Assembly (NCBI GenBank): GCA_038206235.1
Contig: JBBRBB010000029.1
Location: 1-53,341, forward strand
Reading direction: 5' to 3'
Source: JBBRBB01 sp038206235
GTDB lineage: Bacteria; Bacteroidota; Bacteroidia; Chitinophagales; Chitinophagaceae
DNA length: 53,341 nucleotides
The first letter of the stretch is position 1, and every line of letters starts with the position of its first letter. Position numbers and translations under genes: made by a program. Below are positions 24,651-32,933 of this stretch, piece by piece. A model generated the notes under the pieces. That model was not told the origin of the DNA. It was given only the letters and a program-made list of their open reading frames with translations, and searched no databases.

Positions 24651-26954
24651 TTACCTCAACGATTCATGCATCTCCTGTTCTCTAAACACACTCTCAATCT
24701 TCTTCAATGTTTGCTTTAAATTAATTCCTTTGCCCAATACTTCTTTGAAAATATCGCCCTCTTCTTTTATGCGTTCAACAGCATTAAAGATGGTAAACTG
24801 TTTCATCTTTAATCCCTTCTTTACTTCTTCCCAATGCAAAGGCATGGAAACAGTGGCGCCGGGCTTGGGTCGCAATGAATAGGCCGCGGCAAGCGTTGCC
24901 TGTGGGCGGTTCTGTAAAAAATCGAGATACAATTTTCCTTTTCTTTTTTGAATGATGCGCTCAATGCTGGTGAACTCAGGAATCTGCGATTGCACAATTC
25001 TCACGAGCACTCTTCCAAATTCTTTGCTTTGTTCATAAGTATATTTTGCGCCGAGGGGAATATAAATATGCATGCCCGTGGCGCCGGATGTTTTGCAATA
25101 AGCAGGTACACCAATATCATCAAGCACTTCTTTTGTTACCTGCGCAGATTTTATCACTTGTTCAAAAGTTGTTTGGTCTGATGGATCAAGGTCAATGATG
25201 CACCAGTCGGGATTGTCAGGTTTTTGTATGCGGCTGCTCCAGGGATGCATTTCAAGTCCGCCCATTGATGCAATTAATAAAAGGCTGGCTTCATTGGTAC
25301 ACACAAGAAAATTTCTGTTGCCGCCGGCATCGCTGCTATAAGGAAATTGCTTTATCCAGTCTGGCACTTTGCCTGTTACATCTTTTTGGTAAAAACTTTC
25401 ACCTTCAATTCCATTCGGGTAGCGTATAAGTGTTTGCGGACGGTCTTTCATATAAGGCAGCATATACGGCGCAACCTGGTAATAATAATTTACAACATCA
25501 CGTTTGGTAACCGCTTTACTGCCTTTGATTGCAGGATAATAAATCTTGCTGAGGTTATTAAATGTAAGGTCTTGACCGTTGATGTTTCTTGTTTGCGATT
25601 TATCTTTTGGATTGAGTAAGGTTTTGCGTTCCATATTGGTTGATGCTTTAAAGAGTTTGCTTTGTAGTTTCTCGTTACTCGTTTCTGGTATCTCGTTTGG
25701 TTCCCGTTTCTCGTTTCTCGTTACTCGTTTCTCGTTGGTTTTGCGTTTAGCGTTGGGCGTTTTCTGCTTACCGCTTACTGCCAACTGTTCACTTGCTTTT
25801 TGTTTGTCGTTGGTCGTTTTTGATTTTTTACTTTTTACTTTTGACTTTTCTTGTATGACTTCTTCTGTATATTTTTCTTTTTCAAGTGTTACCTCCTGTA
25901 CATTTTTATCTTCCCTCATTCCTTCAAACGATGGATGGCGCATTACGCCATCACTTGTCATTTCTGCAAAAGATACTTCACAAATTAATTTGGGTGAAAG
26001 CCATGTGGCTGTGGCTTTTGGCGGGTTTGGACGAAAGCGGGAAGGCTTGTTTACATCAGGTTCATTTTTAAAAGGACATTGCTTTACAATGAGCGGCTTG
26101 AATTGCTGCATCATTTCCTGTTGCAGCTTTTGTGAAAAGCCTGTTCCTATTTTGCCGGTGTATTGTAGACCGTTGTTTTCATACACTCCAACAAGCAGTG
26201 AACTGAAGGGTTTATTGGTGCCTTGGTTGTTTGTATAACCGCCGATAACCACTTCCTGCCGTTGAGATGTTTTTATTTTCAGCCATTCTTTTGTACGGAA
26301 GCCTGGAATGTATCTGCTGTCGGCTTTCTTTGCGATAATGCCTTCGAGTTTTAGCTTCTTTGCTACTTCAAAAAATTCTGTAGCACCTGCATCAAAACTT
26401 TCACTGAGGCGGATGTTGTTAGTGTTTGGTGCAATGAGTTGCAAGATTTCTTTTCGTTCCGTGAGTGGAAGTTGGGTAAGGTCGTAGCCATCGAGCCACA
26501 GCACATCAAAGAGATATAATACCAGTTCGCCATCGGCTTCGCTGCGCCAGCCCTGCAGCCTGCTGAAGTTGGAAATGCCTTTATCATTTATCACAATTAT
26601 TTCTCCATCCAATACTGCATTTATTTTCCGCCGTGATTGGTGTGTGCACCAATCACTCAATGCATCATAAATGGAATAAAATTTTTCGTTGAATGATTTA
26701 TTGTTACGTGAACGCATTTCAACTATGCCTTTATTCAAATAAACAATTGTGCGGTAACCATCCCATTTAACTTCATACAGCCATCCCGGTTCGTCAAAGG
26801 GTTTGTCAATGAGGGTGGCGAGCATGGGAATTAAATCTGAAGGGAAGGGAGATTTGGTTCCTTTTTGAAGGAGAGTAGTTAACTGGTTATTTATTGTATT
26901 GGCAGGTTCTTTTATAGAAGCTTCTTTTTTTGTTGTGGCTTTGGATGTGGACAT
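24651..26954 (-). CDS. ligD: ATP-dependent DNA ligase / polymerase LigD
   Basis: 767 residues from ATG at 26954. The ligase module comes first: WLYEVKWDGYRTIVYL with the adenylated Lys63, AVLDGEIIVI, FDVLWLDGYDL, EGIIAKKADSRY and GFRTKEWLKIK. A low-complexity basic linker (about 368-443) follows, then the primase-polymerase module (VVNYYYQVAPYMLPYMKDRP; IIDLDPSD near 586-592; SGATGMHIYIPL). There is no N-terminal phosphoesterase module. The family does end joining with Ku, but no Ku gene is in this window. The linker is encoded by heptamer-type tandem repeats. Just upstream is a decayed toxin-antitoxin pair and a fragment of a second ligD. Confidence 0.93.
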   Translation of the reverse strand: MSTSKATTKKEASIKEPANTINNQLTTLLQKGTKSPFPSDLIPMLATLIDKPFDEPGWLYEVKWDGYRTIVYLNKGIVEMRSRNNKSFNEKFYSIYDALSDWCTHQSRRKINAVLDGEIIVINDKGISNFSRLQGWRSEADGELVLYLFDVLWLDGYDLTQLPLTERKEILQLIAPNTNNIRLSESFDAGATEFFEVAKKLKLEGIIAKKADSRYIPGFRTKEWLKIKTSQRQEVVIGGYTNNQGTNKPFSSLLVGVYENNGLQYTGKIGTGFSQKLQQEMMQQFKPLIVKQCPFKNEPDVNKPSRFRPNPPKATATWLSPKLICEVSFAEMTSDGVMRHPSFEGMREDKNVQEVTLEKEKYTEEVIQEKSKVKSKKSKTTNDKQKASEQLAVSGKQKTPNAKRKTNEKRVTRNEKREPNEIPETSNEKLQSKLFKASTNMERKTLLNPKDKSQTRNINGQDLTFNNLSKIYYPAIKGSKAVTKRDVVNYYYQVAPYMLPYMKDRPQTLIRYPNGIEGESFYQKDVTGKVPDWIKQFPYSSDAGGNRNFLVCTNEASLLLIASMGGLEMHPWSSRIQKPDNPDWCIIDLDPSDQTTFEQVIKSAQVTKEVLDDIGVPAYCKTSGATGMHIYIPLGAKYTYEQSKEFGRVLVRIVQSQIPEFTSIERIIQKRKGKLYLDFLQNRPQATLAAAYSLRPKPGATVSMPLHWEEVKKGLKMKQFTIFNAVERIKEEGDIFKEVLGKGINLKQTLKKIESVFREQEMHESLR
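25665..25850 (-). repeat. Heptamer-type tandem repeats inside the ligD linker
   Basis: On the minus strand 25665-25740 repeats GAAACGA / GTAACGA / GAAACGG units. 25741-25800 has GCGGTAA, GCAGAAAAC and AACGC-type units, and 25826-25850 has AAAAGTAAAAAGT. The whole stretch stays in frame and encodes a Lys/Asn/Arg-rich linker (NEKRVTRNEKREPNE and similar). Confidence 0.75.
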
Positions 26955-26964
26955 GACGAATGTG

Positions 26965-27243
26965 TTATTTCATTTGTGTACGTTTTAAACGATGAATAAC
27001 GATATGTTCTTTTTTAATTGAATAACTGAGTATATAGTTTTAGGTAATTAGTGTTTTTCTAAACTTAGAGTATTTGCTGCTTTTGTGCCCGATGAAATGG
27101 CTGCTTTTGTAATAACTCAGCTTTAAGAGAAAGTGTTTTTTCAAATTTTTCCAATACATCAATTGACCGTTCTCTGTGAGGGACGAAACTATTTTCCAAA
27201 AGTCTATTTGAGCATTCAGGGTCCAGACTATTTCTTTTTCCAT
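26965..27243 (-). pseudogene. RelE/ParE-like toxin, decayed
   Basis: The start (27243) overlaps the antitoxin's last codons. Frame one encodes MEKEIVWTLNAQIDFWKIV, the usual opening of ParE/RelE toxins. The next recognisable part (LEKFEKTLSLKAELLQK) is in a second phase. The frame then returns for KYSKFRKTLIT, an in-frame TAA, and the family-like end YILSYSIKKEHIVIHRLKRT. Two compensating shifts plus one stop suggest an inactive toxin. It ends 10 bp before the ligD start. Functional family members are ribosome-dependent mRNA nucleases or gyrase inhibitors. Confidence 0.65.
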
Positions 27244-27461
27244 TCATCAAATTGCTCCATTAGTTTCGAATGAGATATAAAAATTCTCTCTTTATATTGT
27301 TTCTCTGATTCTTTCAATAAATTTTTTTCTTCATCAGTTAAATCATCCCACCAGTCTTGTGCTTTTGACGATACAAGAATTTCTTTTGCTTCCTCAAGAA
27401 GAAAATTATTTTCGCAATTATCATTTAATTGATGAAGCTGTTGCTTTAATTGATCACTCAT
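27228..27461 (-). CDS. Antitoxin of a RelE/ParE-type module
   Basis: 77 residues, acidic and helical (MSDQLKQQLHQLNDNCENNFLLEEAKEIL...DLTDEEKNLLKESEKQY). It overlaps the toxin start by 16 bp, as in many Bacteroidota toxin-antitoxin pairs. The length and the DWWDDLTDEE segment fit the small antitoxins that precede ParE/RelE toxins. It should bind and neutralise the toxin; since the partner is broken, this may be a relic. Not assigned by a motif, but by position and composition. Confidence 0.6.
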   Translation of the reverse strand: MSDQLKQQLHQLNDNCENNFLLEEAKEILVSSKAQDWWDDLTDEEKNLLKESEKQYKERIFISHSKLMEQFDEWKKK

Positions 27462-27497
27462 AAAAAGTAATTTATTTAATTACTAAGGTACGATACT

Positions 27498-27617
27498 TTA
27501 TTTTTTACTAAGAAGTTTGTAAGAGTAAGTGGCGGGTATCAGGATTAAATCTGTTGGAAAAGGTGATTTGGTTCCTTTTTTAATAAGCGTGTTTACTTGC
27601 TTTTGATTTGATGCCAT
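27498..27617 (-). pseudogene. 5' fragment of a second ligD
   Basis: A 39-codon frame from ATG at 27617 encodes NTLIKKGTKSPFPTDLI, close to LigD residues 26-42 (TTLLQKGTKSPFPSDLI), and then diverges (ILIPATYSYKLLSKK). The DNA also matches the ligD start region near 26813-26875. The rest of the copy is absent. It lies just upstream of the toxin-antitoxin module, so that module sits between a ligD fragment and the intact ligD. The 27462-27712 gap otherwise shows nothing. Confidence 0.65.
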
Positions 27618-27712
27618 TATTCAAAATTCGGGAATTTGACGATTCGGCAATGAGCAATTATATTTAATGGACGCCGCAAACAGGATGACTTTTTATTTAA
27701 GTACATTGCACT

Positions 27713-27916
27713 ATGGAAACAATAGTTATACAGATAACAAATAATAAGGCTATCAAACTTTTGCACGAATTGGAAGAATTGCATTTAATAAAGGTGCTAA
27801 AAAGGAATGCAGATGCTTCACAGAAATTGTCTGAAAAATATGCAGGCAAATTATCTTCTTCTACAGTAGATAAACTTCAGAAGCATATACAGCAAAGTCG
27901 TGAAGAATGGAATTAA
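27713..27916 (+). CDS. Antitoxin of a PIN-type module
   Basis: 67 residues, small and charged (METIVIQITNNKAIKLLHELEELHLIKVLKR...). It overlaps the following PIN-domain gene by 10 bp, the usual antitoxin-toxin order. The beta-then-helix start is typical of short DNA-binding antitoxins in Bacteroidota, and the C-terminal helix would wrap the toxin. Assigned mainly by position. Confidence 0.65.
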   Translation: METIVIQITNNKAIKLLHELEELHLIKVLKRNADASQKLSEKYAGKLSSSTVDKLQKHIQQSREEWN

Positions 27917-28292
27917 AATTTTTGTTAGACAGCAATGCCGTGATTAATTATCTCGGAGCAAAATATTCAGTCGAAGCAATGAATTTTATTAGTGAGGTAA
28001 TTGATGACATTCCGAACTTGTCTGTTATTTCTAAAATCGAAGTTTTAAGCTATCAAACTGATGAGGAAGAATATCAATTGCCTAAAAATTTCTGTACCGA
28101 TGCGGTTATACTTCAATTAAATGATAATATTGTAGCCAAACAATTGAATTAAGAAATCAGTATAATCTAAAGACTCCAGACGCAATAATTGCCGCAACTG
28201 CTTTTATCTGCAATCTTGTTTTAATAACAAGAAACATAAATGATTTTGGCAAGATAGATGAGTTAACGATTATCAACCCATGGGAGTTATAA
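27907..28292 (+). pseudogene. PIN-domain toxin (VapC-like), frameshifted
   Basis: The first 81 codons give MELKFLLDSNAVINYLG (first acidic residue Asp8), NLSVISKIEVLSY (Glu) and NDNIVAKQLN, then stop at 28152. Shifting phase near 28140 restores the family's second half: TIELRNQYNLKTPDAIIAATA (Asp), then LVLITRNINDFGKI (Asp) and a final INPWEL. All acidic metal ligands are present across the two pieces, so one indel separates a full PIN ribonuclease from a dead gene. It could be a recent loss, a sequencing error or a programmed shift. Confidence 0.8.
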
Positions 28293-28340
28293 ATTGCTTA
28301 AGAGCTTTCCTTTAATTATTTTCTAAATCTATTTAATAAA

Positions 28341-29795
28341 ATGCAACTGACAGAAGAAACACTTGATCCTGCGGATTGGCAAATGATGGAGCAATTAGGT
28401 GTTCAAATGGTAAAAGAGATGATGCAATTTCTTTCTACGGTTCGTGAGCGAAAAGTATGGCAGGCGCCCACGGAAGAAGTAAAAGTTTTTTTTCAACAGC
28501 CATTGCCTGTTGAACCCGAACTGCATGAAAAAATTTATGCAGATTTCAAATCAAAAATTCTGCCTTATCCCACCGGAAACATTCATCCCCGCTTCTGGGG
28601 CTGGGTAATGGGTAATGGAACTCCGTTTGCAATGCTCGCCGAAATGCTTGCATCAGGAATTAATTTAAACCAGGGTGGAGGAAACCAGGTAGGTGGTTTG
28701 GTAGAAACACAATTGATAAATTGGTTTAAAGAATTATTCGGTTTCCCTGCTGCTGCAAGTGGCTTGCTGGTAAGTGGTGGTTCTATGGCAAATCTTGTTG
28801 GTATTACTGTGGCACGCTATGCAAAAGCAGATTTTGATTTGCGCAAAGACGGTTTGTATGGTTCAACAAAAAGAATGATAGTGTATGCTTCAAAAGAAGT
28901 GCATAACTGTGTAAATAAATCTGCGGAGCTTTTAGGATTAGGAAGCGATTCATTGCGTTTGATTGATGTAAACGATGATTATGAAATAAAGATTGATGAA
29001 CTACAAAAACAAATTGAGCAGGACCGGGAAGAAGGATTGAAACCGTTTTGTGTCATTGGTAATGCCGTTACCGTAAACACAGGTGCTATTGATGATTTGA
29101 ATGCGCTGGCGGATTTATGCTTACAGGAAAATCTGTGGTTTCATGTTGACGGCGCTATTGGTGCAATGCTTGCTTTATCAGAAGACTATAAAAATAAAAT
29201 TGCAGGCATGGAGCGGGCTGATTCGATTGCTTTTGACATGCACAAGTGGATGTACATTCCTTATGAAGCCGCATGTGTATTGGTGCGAAACAGGGATGTG
29301 CACTACAAAGCATTTTCACTGCAGGCAGATTACCTGCAGCATGAGAAGCGCGGGATGGCTGCAGGCGATATCTGGTTTAGTGATTATGGAGTTGAATTAT
29401 CACGCGGATTTAAGGCGCTTAAAATATGGATGTCATTAAAAGAGCATGGCTGCAAAAAATTTGGTAGAATGGTAACGCAAAATATTGAACAGGTGCAATA
29501 TTTAAAATCGTTGATAAAGCAAAATCCTTCATTAGAATTAACTGCACCTGCCCCGCTTAATATTCTTTGCTTTCGCTACAAAGGAAATTTAACTCACAAT
29601 GAAAAACTAAATGCATTAAACAAAGAACTGCTGTTTCGTTTACATGAAAGCGGCGTGGCGCTTCCATCATATACAACGCTAAAAGGAAAATATTCTCTGC
29701 GTGTTGCAAATACGAATCATCGAACAATAAAAAAAGATTTTGAATTACTCGTTAATAAAGTTATTGAGATAGGAGATGAGCTTTTAAGAGTGTAA
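28341..29795 (+). CDS. PLP-dependent decarboxylase (group II, aromatic/acidic amino-acid type)
   Basis: 484 residues. The group II decarboxylase fold is clear: HPRFWGWVMGNGTPFAMLAEMLA, LFGFPAAASGLLVSGGSMANLVGI (cofactor phosphate region), IGNAVTVNTGAIDDLNAL, FHVDGAIGAML (Asp contacting the pyridine N), and SIAFDMHKWMYIPYEAACVLV with PLP-binding Lys302. It decarboxylates an amino acid, perhaps aromatic, in the cytoplasm; substrate cannot be fixed by eye. Stand-alone gene after the PIN module. Confidence 0.88.
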   Translation: MQLTEETLDPADWQMMEQLGVQMVKEMMQFLSTVRERKVWQAPTEEVKVFFQQPLPVEPELHEKIYADFKSKILPYPTGNIHPRFWGWVMGNGTPFAMLAEMLASGINLNQGGGNQVGGLVETQLINWFKELFGFPAAASGLLVSGGSMANLVGITVARYAKADFDLRKDGLYGSTKRMIVYASKEVHNCVNKSAELLGLGSDSLRLIDVNDDYEIKIDELQKQIEQDREEGLKPFCVIGNAVTVNTGAIDDLNALADLCLQENLWFHVDGAIGAMLALSEDYKNKIAGMERADSIAFDMHKWMYIPYEAACVLVRNRDVHYKAFSLQADYLQHEKRGMAAGDIWFSDYGVELSRGFKALKIWMSLKEHGCKKFGRMVTQNIEQVQYLKSLIKQNPSLELTAPAPLNILCFRYKGNLTHNEKLNALNKELLFRLHESGVALPSYTTLKGKYSLRVANTNHRTIKKDFELLVNKVIEIGDELLRV

Positions 29796-29963
29796 GAATA
29801 AATCTTTCTGATATTGATTTTGAATGATCTCTAAACTTAGAAACCCCAATTGTTTGCCATGAAAATATTTTTTTGAAAGCCATAAATTTTCTGCAAACCA
29901 TCCAAGACTTCAGAATTAATTCGTTTAAAAATTCGCTCCAATTGAGCAATTATCTTGTCTCAA

Positions 29964-30569
29964 TTATTTCAAATCATTTTGACTGAATATTCGTATCACT
30001 TTTACAAAGCGACTTGTGTAATAATCATTCAAAGGAGTAATTGTTACTCCATAAGCTTTACCTGATGTGGAATGAATAAATAATATTTCATTGTTGCTGT
30101 TAGATGTAACAATGCCCATGTGCCCAACAATTCTTATGGTACTATCAGTGCCGGTAAATAAAATAAGGTCGCCCGGTTTTGCTTCCTCAAGAGAAGCTTC
30201 AAGCAACACATTTGTAAAATCAACAGATGAACGCGGAACTTTAATATTAAAATGATTGAAAACATAGGTGATAAATCCTGAGCAATCGAAGCCCTGCTGC
30301 GGATCGGTTGATGCATATTTATAAGGAATACCAATTAATGTTTTTGCGAATGCAACTAATTCCTGCGGCGTGGTATTGCCTGTATAAATGTGTAAAGGAT
30401 TGGCGGTATCTGTATAAGGTGCTTGAGCTATCGAAGAAATTGTATTCTTGTTTTCAATTTGTGCTGCCGTATCCTGAGTTTTAGTTTGCCCATTATTTGA
30501 TTCATTGTTTTGTGGCTCTGTGCAAGAAAATAAAATGAACAGATACAAACAGATGGAAAGATTACGCAT
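29964..30569 (-). CDS. NlpC/P60 family cysteine peptidase lipoprotein
   Basis: 201 residues. A short type II signal peptide with lipobox FSC (about Cys16), a Ser/Asn/Thr linker, then an NlpC/P60 domain from about residue 70. Catalytic Cys96 is in FDCSGF, the His in VGHMGIV, and a third polar residue in FIHSTSG. It should cleave peptidoglycan stem peptides (gamma-D-Glu bond) in the envelope. The 168 bp between it and the decarboxylase hold no called gene. Confidence 0.88.
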   Translation of the reverse strand: MRNLSICLYLFILFSCTEPQNNESNNGQTKTQDTAAQIENKNTISSIAQAPYTDTANPLHIYTGNTTPQELVAFAKTLIGIPYKYASTDPQQGFDCSGFITYVFNHFNIKVPRSSVDFTNVLLEASLEEAKPGDLILFTGTDSTIRIVGHMGIVTSNSNNEILFIHSTSGKAYGVTITPLNDYYTSRFVKVIRIFSQNDLK

Positions 30570-30690
30570 GTATTTAAAAGTACAAAAACCATTCCCACGT
30601 TCTGTTAATGTTGACTCAACTAAACCTTACTTACTGCAGAAAAGTAAAAGTAATTTCTAAATAACTTTTATTGGGGCTGAATCTTCATCC

Positions 30691-31587
30691 TTACCTGTGC
30701 TGCTCATACCTGTTTGCAGGTATTGCATTCTGCAAAAATTGTAATTCATCTGCATTGAGATTTGCAGAGTCAATTGTTTTAACTGCTTCTTCTAATTGCT
30801 GCACGGTTCGCATGCCCACAACCGCGCTGGTAACAGCGGGTTGCTGCAATACAAAACGAATTGATGTTTGGGTAGCGGCTCGTTTTTTATTAGATATTGC
30901 ATGAATTGCATCGGCAGCTTTCTTAACCTCTTTCTCATTGTAATTCAAATAAACTTTTGGTGGCTTATTAATCAACAAGCCTTGTGCTGCACTTCCGCGT
31001 GCCAGCCCACCAATATTATTTTTTTGCAGCAATAGCATGCAGGTTTCTTCTGGTCGCCGGTCAAGCAAACTATATTGCATCATTACACTTACTATATTGC
31101 TGCGCTGCACATATTCACGTATCACATTTGGGCGAATGGAAGATATGCCATAGTAACGAATCTTTCCCTGTTGCAGCAACTTTTCAAAAGCTTCAATGGT
31201 TTCATCAAGCGGGTCTTCAATAGTTCCACCATGCAATTGATACAGGTCAATATAATCTGTTTGCAATCTTTTCAAACTTTTTTCAACAGCGGAAAGAATG
31301 TATTCTTTGCGTGGATTCCATTCCCAGCCGCTTCCATCCTGTTTCCATTGATTACCAACTTTGGTTGCAATAATTACTTTCTGGCGTTGGTTCCTGAAAG
31401 CTTTGCCCAATAATTCTTCATTCAATCCTTTATCGTATAAATCCGATGTATCAAAATAATTAATACCAAGTTCTAAGGCATGATGCAATATCATTTCATT
31501 ATCTGGTGCATCCTGTTTCAGAGACATGCAACCAAAACCTATTTCACTTATTTGCAATTCTGATTTGCCAAGCTTGCGATAATTCAT
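30691..31587 (-). CDS. Aldo/keto reductase
   Basis: 298 residues. AKR barrel features: LGKSELQISEIGFGCMSL opening, YFDTSDLYDKGLNEELLGKAF (Asp/Tyr of the catalytic set), VIIATKVGNQW (Lys), DYIDLYQLHGG (His), then YYGISSIRPNVI and the NADPH-binding end RFVLQQPAVTSAVVGMRTVQQLEEA. Reduces aldehydes or ketones with NADPH; substrate unknown. No signal peptide. Confidence 0.9.
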   Translation of the reverse strand: MNYRKLGKSELQISEIGFGCMSLKQDAPDNEMILHHALELGINYFDTSDLYDKGLNEELLGKAFRNQRQKVIIATKVGNQWKQDGSGWEWNPRKEYILSAVEKSLKRLQTDYIDLYQLHGGTIEDPLDETIEAFEKLLQQGKIRYYGISSIRPNVIREYVQRSNIVSVMMQYSLLDRRPEETCMLLLQKNNIGGLARGSAAQGLLINKPPKVYLNYNEKEVKKAADAIHAISNKKRAATQTSIRFVLQQPAVTSAVVGMRTVQQLEEAVKTIDSANLNADELQFLQNAIPANRYEQHR

Positions 31588-31670
31588 GAGTAATATTAAG
31601 TGATGAAAAGAGTAAGAACTAATGCGAAGTAAAATAATAAGGTAATATTGAAATTAAAAAGCTTTCTGGC

Positions 31671-31698
31671 ATGGTCAGACCCGGGACGGTCAGACCAT
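31671..31698. repeat. REP-like element, GGTCAGACC family
   Basis: ATGGTCAGACC, CGGGAC, then GGTCAGACCAT: two quasi-palindromes in direct repeat. The same 28 bp occurs at 44499-44526. It lies 5 bp past the stop of the radical SAM gene. Confidence 0.7.
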
Positions 31699-31702
31699 GT
31701 TG

Positions 31703-32731
31703 CTAATCTTCCCACACGGTTAATCCCTCGCTGCAGTTGGCACAGATGTCAATGTTTTTACGGCTCGTCATTAGCTCTCTTCTGAATTGTTTGTAATTAT
31801 CATTATTCCAAACTTCTTTGAAGGATTGTGTTTTTAAATTTCCCAAACGGTGCATTGCATCTTTATCAAAACAGCAGGGAACCACCAAACCATCCCATGT
31901 AATTACATTGGCATGCCACAGCTTCCAGCAATGATTATTGAGACCGCTTTTAATTTCTGTTTTGCCATTTCTTTTTTTATAGCGGCTGTATTTATCGAGA
32001 GTAGGAATTAATTGATTGGGGTCATTTTCATAATCATATACCTGCGCCGTTTTATAGCGTACCTGGTCCACACCAATTTCTTTCGCCAATTGTTTTACAT
32101 CTTCAATTTGATGCTCATTTGGTTTTACAACAAGAAACTGGAAAAACACAAAGGGCGTTTTGCTTTTCAATTCTTTTTTCCATTTCACAATATTTCTTGC
32201 ACCCTGCAAAACCTTATCCAGCTTGCCCCCTATGCGGTATTGCTGGTACACATCCTGTGTAGTGCCGTCAATGGAAATAATTAAACGGTCTAGACCGCTC
32301 TGTACTGTTTTGCGTGCTTTCTCATCCGTTAAATAATGTGCATTGGTTGATGTTGCCGTATAAATTCCTTTGCTGTGTGCATACTGCACCATTTCTAAAA
32401 AATCAGGATTTAAAAAAGGCTCACCCTGGAAATAGAATACGAGATAAATAAGCTCTTTATAAATATCATCAATGGTTTCATGAAAAAAATCTTTTTTCAG
32501 CATGCCGGTGGGGCGTGTAAATTCTCTTAACCCGCTGGGGCATTCAGGGCAGCGAAGGTTGCAACTGGTTGTGGGTTCAAAAGAAATAGAAAGAGGAAAA
32601 CCCCATTGCACAGGTTTCTTTTTTATTTTACTCAATTGGTAGCTTGCCATCACCTTTGCCGCATTCCATGCACGTCGGGGCGTTAGCTTGCTAAATAAAT
32701 TTATGGTGTCGTTCCAGTTGAAATATTTCAT
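31703..32731 (-). CDS. Radical SAM / SPASM domain protein
   Basis: 342 residues. The radical SAM cluster motif is FEPTTSCNLRCPECPSG with Cys57, Cys61 and Cys64 binding [4Fe-4S]; GEPFLNP and the SAM-contacting strands follow. The C-terminal SPASM part has CWKLWHANVITWDGLVVPCCFDKD and a closing CANC for auxiliary clusters. Such proteins modify peptides or small molecules by radical chemistry. No precursor peptide gene is visible next to it, so the substrate is unknown. It lies alone, divergent from the helicase gene. Confidence 0.88.
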   Translation of the reverse strand: MKYFNWNDTINLFSKLTPRRAWNAAKVMASYQLSKIKKKPVQWGFPLSISFEPTTSCNLRCPECPSGLREFTRPTGMLKKDFFHETIDDIYKELIYLVFYFQGEPFLNPDFLEMVQYAHSKGIYTATSTNAHYLTDEKARKTVQSGLDRLIISIDGTTQDVYQQYRIGGKLDKVLQGARNIVKWKKELKSKTPFVFFQFLVVKPNEHQIEDVKQLAKEIGVDQVRYKTAQVYDYENDPNQLIPTLDKYSRYKKRNGKTEIKSGLNNHCWKLWHANVITWDGLVVPCCFDKDAMHRLGNLKTQSFKEVWNNDNYKQFRRELMTSRKNIDICANCSEGLTVWED

Positions 32732-32921
32732 AACCAGTTTGTAAAATTAAGCAATCAGATTGTATAGTGCAAGGTTTAAGAATATTCCCGCTTATTGTAT
32801 GGATGAAGTAACAACCGATAAAAGGAAGCGATTCTTTCAAACAATCTTATAATAACTTCTTAAAAGCTATCTAATATCACAATGTTCATATTTGGTATCC
32901 TGAAAATACTGCTGTATAAAT

Positions 32922-32929
32922 TATCTTTG
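32922..32929 (+). promoter_or_regulatory. -7 box touching the helicase start codon
   Basis: TATCTTTG matches TAnnTTTG and ends 4 nt before the ATG at 32934. If used, transcription would begin at or next to the start codon. No good -33 TTTG is at the normal distance. Confidence 0.35.
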
Positions 32930-32933
32930 AAAA

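Noticed and set aside
25579..26238. Plus-strand ORF of 219 codons within ligD
   Set aside because: Antisense frame kept open by the repeat-rich linker; the minus frame carries all the LigD motifs.
29761..29949. Minus-strand ORF of 62 codons after the PLP decarboxylase
   Set aside because: It overlaps the decarboxylase end, has no recognisable motif, and another phase of the same stretch looks equally protein-like. Not supported.
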